A stretch of DNA of 64,000 nt. Source: Brevibacterium sp. GTDB taxonomy: Bacteria > Actinomycetota > Actinomycetes > Actinomycetales > Brevibacteriaceae. Made by a program: the position numbers and the translations under genes. Positions 49,772-58,878 of this stretch are shown here, piece after piece; the first letter of the stretch is position 1; each line of letters opens with the position of its first letter. The notes beneath the pieces are model-generated. The model was not told the origin of the DNA and made no database searches. It was given only the letters and a program-made list of their open reading frames with translations. Location: positions 1 to 64,000 of the forward strand of contig JAKDSA010000003.1 of NCBI GenBank assembly GCA_030457025.1, in the 5' to 3' direction.

Positions 49772-50442
49772 CCGATCTCGAGATCGCCGATCCGCTGGCG
49801 ATGAAGGACCTGGCCGCGTTCGCCTCGTTGGCCCATCGGCTGGACCCCGACGGGGCCATGCGTCTGCACGTGTCCTCGACCGTGCTCGTCGTCACCGTCG
49901 CACCGCTGTACCCTCACGGGATCGGCGATTCCACCCCGTTGGTGCTCGCCATGCGCATGCTGCGCCTGACCGGGCCGGAGATGGACGGACTCGATGAGGT
50001 CGTGCCTCTGGCCAACCTCAAGGACCGCTTTGCCAGAGCGGAGAACGCCACCCGACTGCCTGTACCGCCGAATTCGGTGCTGGTGTCGTGGACCGGCATT
50101 GCGCCCCCGAAGGGACAGTGGTCTGCCCGCGACAGACTTGCCGGTGATGTCATCCGCTCCACCGCCGAGGCAGGAATCGCAGAGATCAGTGACGGTGCTC
50201 CGGAAGGCGCGGGCTCACATGCGGTGAAAGCGCTGCGTTCGCGTGTGTGGTCGAAGCCGATGACGGCAGTCGGAGGCACCGAGCTGCCCGGTGGTCTGGC
50301 GTTCGCTGCGGACGCCCTGCGATTCGTGCCGGAGGCGGAGACCACCTCGGCGGGGGAGACCGAAGAATACGAGCTGTTGGAATCCTCCGGGTGGCTGCGG
50401 ATCGCGACCCCCGGCGGTCACCTGCTCACCCGGGCTCGATAA
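49768..50442 (+). CDS. Uncharacterised protein coupled to a thioesterase gene
   Basis: This 224-aa protein has no signal peptide or membrane helix and no motif that I recognise. It contains several beta-rich stretches (RLHVSSTVLVVTVAPLY) and a Trp/Gly motif, VSWTGIAPPKGQW. The ATG overlaps the thioesterase stop, so the two are co-translated. Similar proteins are annotated only as hypothetical in actinobacteria. It may be a partner or regulator of the thioesterase. Confidence 0.65.
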   Translation: MTDLEIADPLAMKDLAAFASLAHRLDPDGAMRLHVSSTVLVVTVAPLYPHGIGDSTPLVLAMRMLRLTGPEMDGLDEVVPLANLKDRFARAENATRLPVPPNSVLVSWTGIAPPKGQWSARDRLAGDVIRSTAEAGIAEISDGAPEGAGSHAVKALRSRVWSKPMTAVGGTELPGGLAFAADALRFVPEAETTSAGETEEYELLESSGWLRIATPGGHLLTRAR

Positions 50443-50446
50443 GCCC

Positions 50447-50848
50447 TCAGACCGGGTTGCTGTTCGTGTTGACCATAGCCGTGGCCGCGCGCTGGAAGTA
50501 GTCCCAGAAGATTTCATCGTAGAGCGGCGGCAGCGACACATCATCAAGTGCGGCACGCATGCTGGCCAGCCAGCGGTCACGAGCATCGAGGTCGACAGGG
50601 AACGGGAAGTGGCGCATCCGCAGCCGCGGGTGGCCCCGCTCCTCCTGATAGGTCGTCGGACCACCGAAGTACTGTTCGAGGAACATCTGGAGGCGGTGCT
50701 TGGCACCGGTGAGGTCGTGTCCCTCCGGATACATGGCGATGAGCACTTCGTCCCGGTCGACGTGCTCGTAGAAGACATCGACGAGTCGTGTGAAGGTGGA
50801 GTGGCCACCGACAGCTTCGAAGATAGTCTCGTTCGACGTCTGAGTCAC
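50447..50848 (-). CDS. glbO: Group II truncated haemoglobin
   Basis: This 133-aa globin binds haem and oxygen in the cytosol. The proximal His is in RLRMRHFPF, the group II pattern FEQYFGGP is seen as FLEQYFGGP, and a Tyr in VDVFYEHVD occupies the B10 position. Such proteins handle oxygen, NO or peroxide. GTG start. It is separated from an MscS gene by two bases, so the pair is probably one transcript. Confidence 0.92.
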   Translation of the reverse strand: MTQTSNETIFEAVGGHSTFTRLVDVFYEHVDRDEVLIAMYPEGHDLTGAKHRLQMFLEQYFGGPTTYQEERGHPRLRMRHFPFPVDLDARDRWLASMRAALDDVSLPPLYDEIFWDYFQRAATAMVNTNSNPV

Positions 50849-50850
50849 GG

Positions 50851-51966
50851 TCAGTTCTCTCCGTTCGGGGTGTCGCCGCTGGATTCATCGGTGGTCGCTC
50901 GGATCTCGTCATCGCTGGGCAGAGGAGAGGGCGAATCCCCGGTGCGGCGCGAGGGCCTGTGGTCTGATGTGGAGCTGTCTTCGGCGCGTTTCGTCGTGGG
51001 TGCAGTCGACTCGGAAGTCCTCGGCAACGTCCTGAGGACAGCCTCCTGGACGATCGGGATCTGAATTCCGCGTTTGTCCAACTCGTCAGTGAGGGCGGCT
51101 CGGAAGGCGCGTTCAACCATCCACTGCAGGTTGGGTTTGGTCTTGATCATGGTCCTGATGACCCTGTACTCAGCAGAGATCGATTGGACGCCCGCGATTT
51201 CGGGAATATCGAGCATGGCGGAGGCGACTGCAGGGTCCTTGGACATCGTGGCTGTCACAGCGTGGGTGATCTCGCGGTAGGTGTCCATCGACGTGGAGTA
51301 GTCGATGGGGATCTCCAGGACTGCGCGTGCCCATCCCTGTGACAGGTTTCCGACTCGCATGATCTCACCGTTGCGCACGTGCCACAGCGTTCCGGTGAGA
51401 TCGCGGATCGCGGTCTTGCGGAGGCCGAAGTCTTCGACTTCACCGACGGCTTCGCCGAGATCAACGGTGTCACCAATGCCGTATTGGTCCTCGATGACCA
51501 TGAAGAATCCTGAGAGGTAGTCCTTGACGAGCTCTTGTGCGCCGAAAGCCAGCGCCACACCGACGATTCCCGCCGAGGCCAGGATCGGGGCGATGTTGAA
51601 GTTCATCTGGTCGAGGACCATGAGAGCGGCGATGACAACGATGATGATCGTCGCTACCGAAGAGAGCATTCGGCCGACGGTCTTCGCCCGCTGGGCACGT
51701 CGTTCACGGATCACCGTCGGTTCGATGCCGGTCCGCTGTGATTCGGCGACCGTGGACGAGAACTTGTTGTTCTCCGCGGACTTCTCGCTGCCGACGGTGC
51801 CCTTGGCCACTGCAGCGGAGAAGCGTCTGATGAGGATCCGCATCACCATGTTCAGCACGATGGCACCAACGATGATGATGACGATCCTCAGCGGTGCGTC
51901 GAGGAGAAAGTCCCAATCGAGCTTGGGCGCGGACAAGAGGTCAGATTCCAGAGCTTGCAAAGTCAT
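50851..51966 (-). CDS. MscS-family mechanosensitive ion channel
   Basis: This 371-aa protein has three membrane helices at about 25-45, 105-128 and 132-155. The pore helix region reads APILASAGIVGVALAFGAQELVKD, given here by its core GIVGVALAFGAQ. The cytosolic MscS beta domain follows with IEDQYGIGDTVDLGE. The last 60 residues are Ser/Asp-rich and disordered. It should open under membrane tension and release solutes during osmotic downshock. It lies between glbO and pepN on the same strand. Confidence 0.92.
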   Translation of the reverse strand: MTLQALESDLLSAPKLDWDFLLDAPLRIVIIIVGAIVLNMVMRILIRRFSAAVAKGTVGSEKSAENNKFSSTVAESQRTGIEPTVIRERRAQRAKTVGRMLSSVATIIIVVIAALMVLDQMNFNIAPILASAGIVGVALAFGAQELVKDYLSGFFMVIEDQYGIGDTVDLGEAVGEVEDFGLRKTAIRDLTGTLWHVRNGEIMRVGNLSQGWARAVLEIPIDYSTSMDTYREITHAVTATMSKDPAVASAMLDIPEIAGVQSISAEYRVIRTMIKTKPNLQWMVERAFRAALTDELDKRGIQIPIVQEAVLRTLPRTSESTAPTTKRAEDSSTSDHRPSRRTGDSPSPLPSDDEIRATTDESSGDTPNGEN

Positions 51967-51978
51967 GATGTCACGAGC

Positions 51979-54639
51979 TTAACGACCGAAGGTCAATGCG
52001 GCCTTGGAACTGCTGGACACTTCCTGAGCGTTCAGTGCTCTCTTCGCATCGGCAAGATTCTCGCGCATCAGCCGCAGCAGTCCCTTAGGTGCCGCGGGAT
52101 GGTCGTTCAGCCATTCGCCTGTGGCCTTGACCGTGTGCTCGCTGACCGGAGGATACAGCCGCAGAGTCATGGTTTGAGCCATCTCAAGGGTTCGGGTCTC
52201 CCACCATCCGGAGACCCGTTGGAAGTACTCGGTGGAGAAGTCCTGCAGCGGCGCCTCCGAGGCCAGCACCTCGCCGGACTCGGTCTGGAGCCCGGAGGCG
52301 AATCCCAGTGCTATGGCACTGAGTTCGGAGTTCGGCATGTCTGCATCGTCGAGGATGCGCACGAACGCCTTGGACTTCGCCGCCGAGGTGGGGCGTGCGC
52401 TGCGAGCTGTTGCCGCCTGCCGTGCCCCGGTGGCCGAGGGATCTGTGTTGGCCATGTCCGTGATTGCGGAGTCGTCGATCGCGTCGTGTGCCGCGAGTGC
52501 AATGATGATCTCCCAGGTGAGATCGGTATCGATGGTGATTCCGTGAACCGTGCTCTCGGCAGTGTCCAGCCAGGACTGCAGCTGTGTGATTTGGGCCTGC
52601 GTTGTCGCATGCTTGATGAAGCCGCGGACGAATTGGAACGCCTGGTCGGTGCCGCCGGGCACCGTGTTGAGGAGTTCTGCGAACCGGCCGGCGACGGCAG
52701 CATGGGCCTCGGTTCGTGCCGTCGGCGGCAGGTAGGCCCCGACAGCGGTCTCGAGCTGGCGCATCTGTGTGAGCAGTCCCGAGGAGTGCGTCACAGCCGC
52801 ACAATTGTCCAAGACTGTGGCGATGTAGTCCTGGGCCGGGCGCTCTCCGTCGCGAACAGTGTCCCAGAGGGTGCCGAGGACGAGCAGCTGAGTCAGGGAT
52901 TCATCGAAGTCGCTCAGTCGTGTCGCAGCGACATGCATACTCTCGCGATCGAAGCGCACCTTCGCATAGGTCAGGTCCTCGTCATTGACGATGACCACGT
53001 CGGGCTTGGGCAGGCCGCGGGCCTCGTCGACGGTGGTCGACTCGGAATCGATGTCGAGGGGGAAGCTGTGGGTGCGGACAAGTCGGCCCTGCCCGTTGTC
53101 GGAGTAGAACCCGATGCCCAGACGGTGCGGTCGCAGGGAGGCCACTGGTTGCCCTTCGATCGTCCACGGCTTCTGAGTCACGCGCAGTTCGGAGACCACC
53201 TCGTCGTCGGTGCCCTTCGCCGGCTCGGTGTCGAGTTCGGCCTCGATGAGATTGACACCGGACTCCTCGAGCCACAGCTTCGACCAGGTGGCAAGGTCGC
53301 GTCCGCTTGTCGACTCGAGTTCGCCGAGGAGGTCGGGCAGCTCCGTGTTCGACCACGCATGCTTGTCGAAGTAGCGCTTGAGGCCTGAGAAGAACTCTTC
53401 TCGACCGACCCACGCCACCAGCTGCTTGAGCACTGAGGCGCCCTTGGCATAGGTGATGCCGTCGAAGTTGACCTCGACATCGGCGAGATCCTCGATGCTC
53501 GCGACGATCGGGTGGGTGCTCGGCAGCTGGTCCTGGCGGTAGGCCCACGACTTCTCGATCGTGGCGAACGTTGTCCAGGCCTCCGAATAATCAGTGGCTT
53601 CGGCTGTGGCCAGTGTTGACATGAACTCGGCGAAGGACTCGTTGAGCCACAGGTCGTTCCACCACTTCATGGTGACCAGATCCCCGAACCACATGTGTGC
53701 CAGTTCGTGGAGCACGGTCACGGTTCGGCGCTCCACAAGCGCCTCGGTGGGCCGGGAGCGGAAGACGTAGTTCTCAAGGATGGTCACAGCGCCGGCGTTC
53801 TCCATCGCACCGGCATTGAACTCGGGAACGAAGAGCTGATCGTATTTCTCGAACGGGTAGGCCACCCCGAACTCACGTTCGTAGAATTCGAAGCCGGCTC
53901 GCGTGATGCCGAACAGGTTCTCGGCATCGAGGTGTTCGAACAGGGAGTCGCGGCAGTACAGGCCCAGAGGGACGGGGGAGCCGTCGGAGGAGATCAGTTC
54001 GGAATGCACGCTGCGGTAGGGGCCGGCCACGATCGCAGTGATGTAGGACGAGATCGGAGTCGTCGGGGCGAACTGCCACACCGCGGTGTCATCGACCGGG
54101 GCTTCGCCGAGCTCGGTGAAGACTTCGCTGGGATCGCTGGGGGTCGGAGTGGGGGAGTTCGACACGACTGTCCAACGGGCAGGGGCCACGACGGTGAAGG
54201 AGAACGGAGCCTTGAGGTCGGGCTGTTCGAACACGGGGAAGACGCGTCGGGCGTCGGGGACCTCGAATTGCGAGTACAGGTAGACCTCATCGTCGATGGG
54301 GTCTACGAAGCGGTGCAGGCCCTCACCGGTGTTCATGTAGGAGAAGTGGGCATCGATGATGAGCTCATTCTCAGCGGCGAGACCGGGAAGGGTGATGCGG
54401 GAGGCGGAGACGACCTCCGTGGTCTCGAGGTCGAGCCCGTTGAGCCGGATGCGTTCGACACTGGAGGTGATGGCGTCGATGAATGTCGTGGACCCTGGTG
54501 CTGCGGTGAAGCGGATGCGGGAGCGAACTCGGAAGCTCTCACCCTTTCCTGTGAGAATCAGGGTGTTCTCGTAGCTCGAGACGTCGACGATAGATGAACG
54601 TCTGCGAGCTTCCTCGCGAGTGAGGTTGTATTGGGGCAC
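51979..54639 (-). CDS. pepN: Aminopeptidase N (M1 family)
   Basis: This 886-aa cytosolic zinc aminopeptidase removes N-terminal residues from peptides. The exopeptidase motif GAMENAG and the zinc motif HELAHMWFGD with the downstream NESFAEF glutamate are intact. The ERAP1-like C-terminal domain is complete. I choose GTG at 54639, giving the usual start PQYNLTREEAR, because GGAGGT lies about 10 bases before it. An in-frame ATG 33 codons upstream would add an unusual N-terminal extension. Confidence 0.94.
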   Translation of the reverse strand: MPQYNLTREEARRRSSIVDVSSYENTLILTGKGESFRVRSRIRFTAAPGSTTFIDAITSSVERIRLNGLDLETTEVVSASRITLPGLAAENELIIDAHFSYMNTGEGLHRFVDPIDDEVYLYSQFEVPDARRVFPVFEQPDLKAPFSFTVVAPARWTVVSNSPTPTPSDPSEVFTELGEAPVDDTAVWQFAPTTPISSYITAIVAGPYRSVHSELISSDGSPVPLGLYCRDSLFEHLDAENLFGITRAGFEFYEREFGVAYPFEKYDQLFVPEFNAGAMENAGAVTILENYVFRSRPTEALVERRTVTVLHELAHMWFGDLVTMKWWNDLWLNESFAEFMSTLATAEATDYSEAWTTFATIEKSWAYRQDQLPSTHPIVASIEDLADVEVNFDGITYAKGASVLKQLVAWVGREEFFSGLKRYFDKHAWSNTELPDLLGELESTSGRDLATWSKLWLEESGVNLIEAELDTEPAKGTDDEVVSELRVTQKPWTIEGQPVASLRPHRLGIGFYSDNGQGRLVRTHSFPLDIDSESTTVDEARGLPKPDVVIVNDEDLTYAKVRFDRESMHVAATRLSDFDESLTQLLVLGTLWDTVRDGERPAQDYIATVLDNCAAVTHSSGLLTQMRQLETAVGAYLPPTARTEAHAAVAGRFAELLNTVPGGTDQAFQFVRGFIKHATTQAQITQLQSWLDTAESTVHGITIDTDLTWEIIIALAAHDAIDDSAITDMANTDPSATGARQAATARSARPTSAAKSKAFVRILDDADMPNSELSAIALGFASGLQTESGEVLASEAPLQDFSTEYFQRVSGWWETRTLEMAQTMTLRLYPPVSEHTVKATGEWLNDHPAAPKGLLRLMRENLADAKRALNAQEVSSSSKAALTFGR

Positions 54640-54785
54640 TTTGAGGTGACCTCCGCTTCGGGTCCGGGTGTACTTCGCCATTCTTTCATGGACACATTCT
54701 TCTTCGGTGGCAAGGCTTGATAAATTGGCCTCGGACATCGCGGGCTACTCGCAAGCGCCCGCGCCCACCTTAGTGAGGAGTGAAA

Positions 54786-55391
54786 TTGAGCAGAGAGACA
54801 CTTGACCTGTGGTTCGACACGGCCTGCCCGTGGGCGTGGATGACGTCGCGCTGGGGTCTGGAAGTCGCCAAGGTCCGTGACATCGATGTGAAGTTCCATG
54901 TCATGAGCCTGAACATCCTCAACCGGGACAAAGACATCCCCGCCGACTATCGAGCGCTCATGGATCGTGCTCTGGCACCCATGCGCATCGTCACCGCGGC
55001 CATCGCCGAACACGGCGAGGAGATCACCGAGCCCCTATACACGGCGATCGGAACCCGCATTCACCCAGGCGGCGAGAAGGACTTCGACAAGGCGGTCGCC
55101 GAGGCGCTGGATGAGGTCGGTCTGCCCGCTGACCTGATGAAGTACGGCGAACGCGACGATTATGACGCTGCTCTCCAGGAATCTCATGATGAGGCACTGG
55201 CGCTCGTCGGTGACGATGTGGGCACGCCCATTTGCCGTGTGGCAGGAACGGCCTTCTTCGGACCGGTCGTCACCCCGGCGCCGAAGGGCGAGGATGCAGG
55301 TCGACTCTTCGACGGAGTTCTCGCTGTTGCCTCGACTCCTGGCTTCTTCGAGCTCAAGCGCACGCGCAATCAGGGTCCGATCTTCGACTGA
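54786..55391 (+). CDS. DsbA-family protein of the mycothiol-dependent nitroreductase type
   Basis: This 201-aa thioredoxin-fold protein has the active-site sequence WFDTACPWAW at residues 9-18. The family (Rv2466c in M. tuberculosis) uses CPWC with mycothiol to reduce nitro-compounds. Here the second Cys is Ala (Cys14, Ala17), so only one redox Cys remains and a monothiol mechanism is expected. I choose TTG at 54786, five bases after GAGGAG; a GTG two codons earlier overlaps that site. It is divergent from pepN. The cytosolic location follows from the absence of a signal peptide. Confidence 0.85.
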   Translation: MSRETLDLWFDTACPWAWMTSRWGLEVAKVRDIDVKFHVMSLNILNRDKDIPADYRALMDRALAPMRIVTAAIAEHGEEITEPLYTAIGTRIHPGGEKDFDKAVAEALDEVGLPADLMKYGERDDYDAALQESHDEALALVGDDVGTPICRVAGTAFFGPVVTPAPKGEDAGRLFDGVLAVASTPGFFELKRTRNQGPIFD

Positions 55392-55489
55392 GGCTGTGAC
55401 CTCGACTCACACACGTCCCGAAGCACACATCACCACACGCACAGTCTTTCCCGGGCATCTGGCCCCGGACACTTCGAAGGAGTGATCAT

Positions 55490-55963
55490 ATGAAGGTTCA
55501 TCTCGGCACCGACCACGCAGGATTCGAATTCAAAGAGGTTCTCAAGGCCCACCTCGGCGATTCGGGGTACGAGGTCATCGACCACGGCGCGCTCGAATAC
55601 GACGCACTCGATGACTATCCCGCGTTCTGCATCGCCGCGGCACAGGCTGTCGTCGATGATCAGGCAGCGGGAGTTGAGGCCCTCGGCGTCGTCATCGGCG
55701 GGTCCGGCAACGGAGAGCAGATCGCTGCGAACAAGGTCAAGGGAGCCCGGACCGCCCTGGCCTGGAACACCGACACCGCCAAACTCGCGCGCGAGCACAA
55801 CAACGCCCAGATCGTGTCGGTGGGCGCCAGGCAGCACACAGAGGCTGAGTCGATCGCCATCGTCGATGCCTTCCTCTCGGAGCCCTTCTCCGGCGAAGAG
55901 CGGCACGAGCGTCGGATTCGGATCATGGACGAGTACGAGGCCACAGGCAAGGCCGGTCTGTGA
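55490..55963 (+). CDS. rpiB: Ribose-5-phosphate isomerase B
   Basis: This 157-aa protein interconverts ribose-5-phosphate and ribulose-5-phosphate. The start MKVHLGTDHAGFEFK and the anion-binding GGSGNGEQIAANK are characteristic. Where E. coli RpiB has an active-site Cys, the actinobacterial group has Ser/Glu, seen here as GSGNGE. GAAGGAG precedes the ATG. It is followed by an alcohol dehydrogenase gene 17 bp away. Confidence 0.94.
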   Translation: MKVHLGTDHAGFEFKEVLKAHLGDSGYEVIDHGALEYDALDDYPAFCIAAAQAVVDDQAAGVEALGVVIGGSGNGEQIAANKVKGARTALAWNTDTAKLAREHNNAQIVSVGARQHTEAESIAIVDAFLSEPFSGEERHERRIRIMDEYEATGKAGL

Positions 55964-55979
55964 TCGCGGGGGACACGCT

Positions 55980-57092
55980 GTGAAGATCCGTGGAGCCGTG
56001 CTTCGGGACATGGGTGCCCAGCGCCCTTACGCTCAGACTCGGCCGATGTCGATCGAGGACCTCGACCTCGACGGGCCCGGTCCCGGTGAGATTCTCATCC
56101 GACTCAGCGCGGCCGGTGTCTGCCATTCCGATCTCTCAGTCGTCGACGGCAATCGGCCGCGGCCACTGCCGATGCTCCTCGGACACGAAGGCGCAGGAGT
56201 CGTCGAACAGCTCGGTGCAGGTGTCGATGACCTGGAGATCGGCGATCAGGTCGTCACCGTGTTCCTGCCGCGGTGCGGCGAATGCGCGAACTGTCTCACG
56301 GACGGCAAACTCCCGTGCACTCCGGGCAGTGCCACGAACGGCGCGGGAACATTGCCGTTCGACGGACATAAGGTCCGCCTTCACGATGATTCGGGTGCCG
56401 AAGTGCTCCACCACCTCGGTGCGTCGGTGTTCGCCTCCCACGCTGTGCTCAATCGCGCCTCCGTCGTCCCGGTTGCCTCCGACGTTCCCGCATCGATCGC
56501 GGCAGTGCTCGGCTGCGCGGTCCTCACAGGCGGGGGAGCGGTTCTCAACGCGGGAGTTCCGGGGCCTGAGGACGAGGTCATGATCGTCGGGCTGGGCGGG
56601 GTCGGGATGGCTGCCCTGATCACGGCCCTGTCCATTGAGACTGCCGGCGTCATCGGCGTCGATGCGAATCCGGACAAATTGGTCCGGGCACAGGAACTGG
56701 GCGCGGCCGAGGTCTACACTCCCGAGCAGCTGGGCCAGCGACGGGCGCCGATCGTCATCGAATGCGTCGGCCATCCGCGGGCCTTCGAAACCGCGTTCTC
56801 TGCGACCGCGGTCGGCGGGAAGACCATCACGGTGGGCTTGCCTGCCCCGGACGCGCAGTCACACATCACCCCGGTCACTCTCACAGCCGAGGCACGCACC
56901 GTCATCGGTTCGTACCTGGGCTCGGCGGTGCCCAGCCGTGATATTCCCGTCTACGCCGATCTGTGGCGTCAGGGCAAACTGCCGGTCGAGGAGCTGGTGT
57001 CGGACACCATCGGCCTCGATGACCTCAATGAAGCCTTCGACGCTCTGGCGGACGGAACTGTTGTGCGGCAGGTCATCGACTTCCAGTACTGA
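55980..57092 (+). CDS. Zinc-dependent alcohol dehydrogenase (MDR superfamily)
   Basis: This 370-aa protein has the catalytic zinc ligands in GVCHSD and GHEGAG. A structural zinc site, CGECANCLTDGKLPC, is complete. The Rossmann motif is VGLGGVGMAAL. It resembles class III and mycothiol-linked alcohol dehydrogenases, but the substrate cannot be assigned. GTG at 55980 follows GGGGGA; the open frame upstream overlaps rpiB and is a shadow. Its last 20 bp overlap the end of the convergent PQQ-type gene. Confidence 0.88.
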   Translation: MKIRGAVLRDMGAQRPYAQTRPMSIEDLDLDGPGPGEILIRLSAAGVCHSDLSVVDGNRPRPLPMLLGHEGAGVVEQLGAGVDDLEIGDQVVTVFLPRCGECANCLTDGKLPCTPGSATNGAGTLPFDGHKVRLHDDSGAEVLHHLGASVFASHAVLNRASVVPVASDVPASIAAVLGCAVLTGGGAVLNAGVPGPEDEVMIVGLGGVGMAALITALSIETAGVIGVDANPDKLVRAQELGAAEVYTPEQLGQRRAPIVIECVGHPRAFETAFSATAVGGKTITVGLPAPDAQSHITPVTLTAEARTVIGSYLGSAVPSRDIPVYADLWRQGKLPVEELVSDTIGLDDLNEAFDALADGTVVRQVIDFQY

Positions 57093-58317
57093 GGTCGGAG
57101 GGAATGCGGAGGATCCGGTCGTCGCCGTCGGCCGGATCGCCGCGCCCGTCCGTGTTGTTCGTCAGGATCCATACCTCGCCACTCGGTGTCGTCACCACAT
57201 CACGCAGGCGACCGAACTCTCCGGCATAGGCATCCTTGTCCGCAGCGACATCCGCTGATGGCATGGTCCGCAGGACCTGCCCGCGAAGGTTGGCGATGAG
57301 AATTGTGTCGTGGCTGATGGCGATTCCACTCGGGCTGGCCTGGTCGGGGCTCCACTGCTGAATCGGATCGGTGAAGTCATCGTCATCGGCGCCGCCCTCT
57401 GAGATCCCTTCGACCTCCGGCCAGCCGTAGTTGCCGCCGGCCTCGATGATGTTGAGCTCGTCCCAGGTGTCCTGGCCGAACTCGCTGGCATACATAGTGC
57501 CGTCCTCGTCCCAGTCCAATCCCTGCGGATTGCGGTGCCCATAGGAGTAGACGAGGGAATTGTCGAAGGGGTTGTCCTCGGGCACACTGCCATCGGGCTT
57601 CATCCGCAGGATCGAACCCGAGAGTGATTCACGATCCTGTGCGGCACCTTGGTCGCCGGCGTCGCCGACCGTGGCATAGAGCATCCCGTCCGGGCCGAAA
57701 GCCATGCGCCCACCGTTGTGGAATCCGGCCTTGGCGATGCCGTCGACGATCGTCTCCGGCGAGCCGAGTTCGATCCCATCAGAACCGCGCGTGATCGGAA
57801 AGCGCTGGATTCGGTTGTCCGATTCGGCGGTGAAGTAGGCATAGAGACTGTCGCCGCGGACGCTCAGTCCCAAGAGACCACCCTCACCCGAGGCGGAGAC
57901 GCCTGCAACCGTGGCGACCTCCCGGACGTCTGCGGGGCGATGAGAGTCGATTTCGAGGATCCGAGCGGAATCCCGTTCACTGACCAGAGCCGTTTTCTCA
58001 TAGAAGGCAACCGACCATGGGGCCTCCAGATTCTGCGCCACTACTTCCGATTCGGCATCGGGCCGGCTGTTCTCATCGGCACCGTTGTCGTTCTGCGAAG
58101 CGGGAGCCGCCGAGCCTGCTGAGGGAGAATCTGCGAGGGGCGAATCTTCCTGATCGGAACTGCAGCCACTCAGCGCCAGCACAAGTGTCATCGCGATAGC
58201 GGCGCGTCTACGAGCGGTGCCTGCAGCTCGGTCTCCGATCTGTGGCGCGAGGTGGTGCGGACCCGTGCGCGGTGGCACCTTGTGGAGGAGGGGTCTGTCG
58301 TGTCGTCGGATCTGCAT
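57073..58317 (-). CDS. PQQ-dependent sugar dehydrogenase-type lipoprotein
   Basis: This 414-aa protein has a basic N-terminus, a signal with lipobox (LVLALSGC), a Ser/Asp-rich linker, and a six-bladed beta-propeller of the glucose/sorbosone dehydrogenase family. Propeller motifs are LEAPWSVAFY, GGRMAFGPDGMLYATVGDAG, and YSYGHRNPQGL. It should sit on the outer face of the membrane and oxidise a sugar or alcohol with PQQ, although PQQ itself may have to be scavenged. I choose ATG at 58317; the true start may differ by some codons. It is convergent with the alcohol dehydrogenase gene. Confidence 0.85.
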   Translation of the reverse strand: MQIRRHDRPLLHKVPPRTGPHHLAPQIGDRAAGTARRRAAIAMTLVLALSGCSSDQEDSPLADSPSAGSAAPASQNDNGADENSRPDAESEVVAQNLEAPWSVAFYEKTALVSERDSARILEIDSHRPADVREVATVAGVSASGEGGLLGLSVRGDSLYAYFTAESDNRIQRFPITRGSDGIELGSPETIVDGIAKAGFHNGGRMAFGPDGMLYATVGDAGDQGAAQDRESLSGSILRMKPDGSVPEDNPFDNSLVYSYGHRNPQGLDWDEDGTMYASEFGQDTWDELNIIEAGGNYGWPEVEGISEGGADDDDFTDPIQQWSPDQASPSGIAISHDTILIANLRGQVLRTMPSADVAADKDAYAGEFGRLRDVVTTPSGEVWILTNNTDGRGDPADGDDRILRIPSDLSTGSR

Positions 58318-58488
58318 CGGCGGCGCACCTTTCGGCCTCGGCAATCTGCGAGCCTGCCCTCCCATTGTCCCCTGTGCTGACGAAAGTTGGGAAGCGAAAT
58401 AATCATGAGACTGAGTTCAGCACGAGGCAGTGGGCCATAGGTACGAAGAAAGCCGCCCGGACATTCAGTCCGAACGGCTTCGCTATCG

Positions 58489-58562
58489 TCGGGATGACAG
58501 GATTTGAACCTGCGACCCTCTGTTCCCAAAACAGATGCGCTACCAAGCTGCGCCACATCCCG
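58489..58562 (-). tRNA. tRNA-Pro (anticodon TGG)
   Basis: Read on the minus strand, acceptor CGGGATG pairs with CATCCCG. The anticodon stem is TCTGT/ACAGA with loop TTTGGGA (anticodon TGG), and the T-loop is TTCAAAT. The CCA is not encoded. Confidence 0.94.
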
Positions 58563-58696
58563 CGACGTAGACAATCTAACCACAAGCAGGGGTCAAGATG
58601 CACATCGATTCGGCTCCTCATCGCGAATGGGATGCAGGTCACAGGCGGCAGGTGAAGTCGCAGCAGGTGGTGTGACTCAGCTCATCTTCAGTCGAT

Positions 58697-58726
58697 TTGG
58701 CGGCCGGTGCGGATGTCGACTATAGT
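58697..58726 (+). promoter_or_regulatory. Predicted promoter of tRNA-Gly
   Basis: TTGGCG (58697-58702) and TATAGT (58721-58726) are separated by 18 bp. Transcription would start near 58733, eight bases before the tRNA. Confidence 0.6.
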
Positions 58727-58740
58727 CGTTAACGCAACAC

Positions 58741-58814
58741 GGGGATGTAGCTCAATGGTAGAGCCTCAGTCTTCCAAACTGATGGTGCGGGTTCGATTCC
58801 CGTCATCCCCTCCA
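58741..58814 (+). tRNA. tRNA-Gly (anticodon TCC)
   Basis: This 74-nt cloverleaf has acceptor GGGGATG pairing with CATCCCC, anticodon loop CTTCCAA (anticodon TCC, codon GGA) and T-loop TTCGATT. The CCA is encoded (58812-58814). Confidence 0.95.
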
Positions 58815-58878
58815 AGTTTCAGCCTGTTACTAGGGTAGGCGTCACCAGGCAAGTGGTGTGGCCGTATGGTCCTCCGTG

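Noticed and set aside
54640-54738. 33-codon N-terminal extension of aminopeptidase N
   Set aside because: A GGAGGT site points to the GTG at 54639, which gives the standard N-terminus; the extension has no family counterpart.
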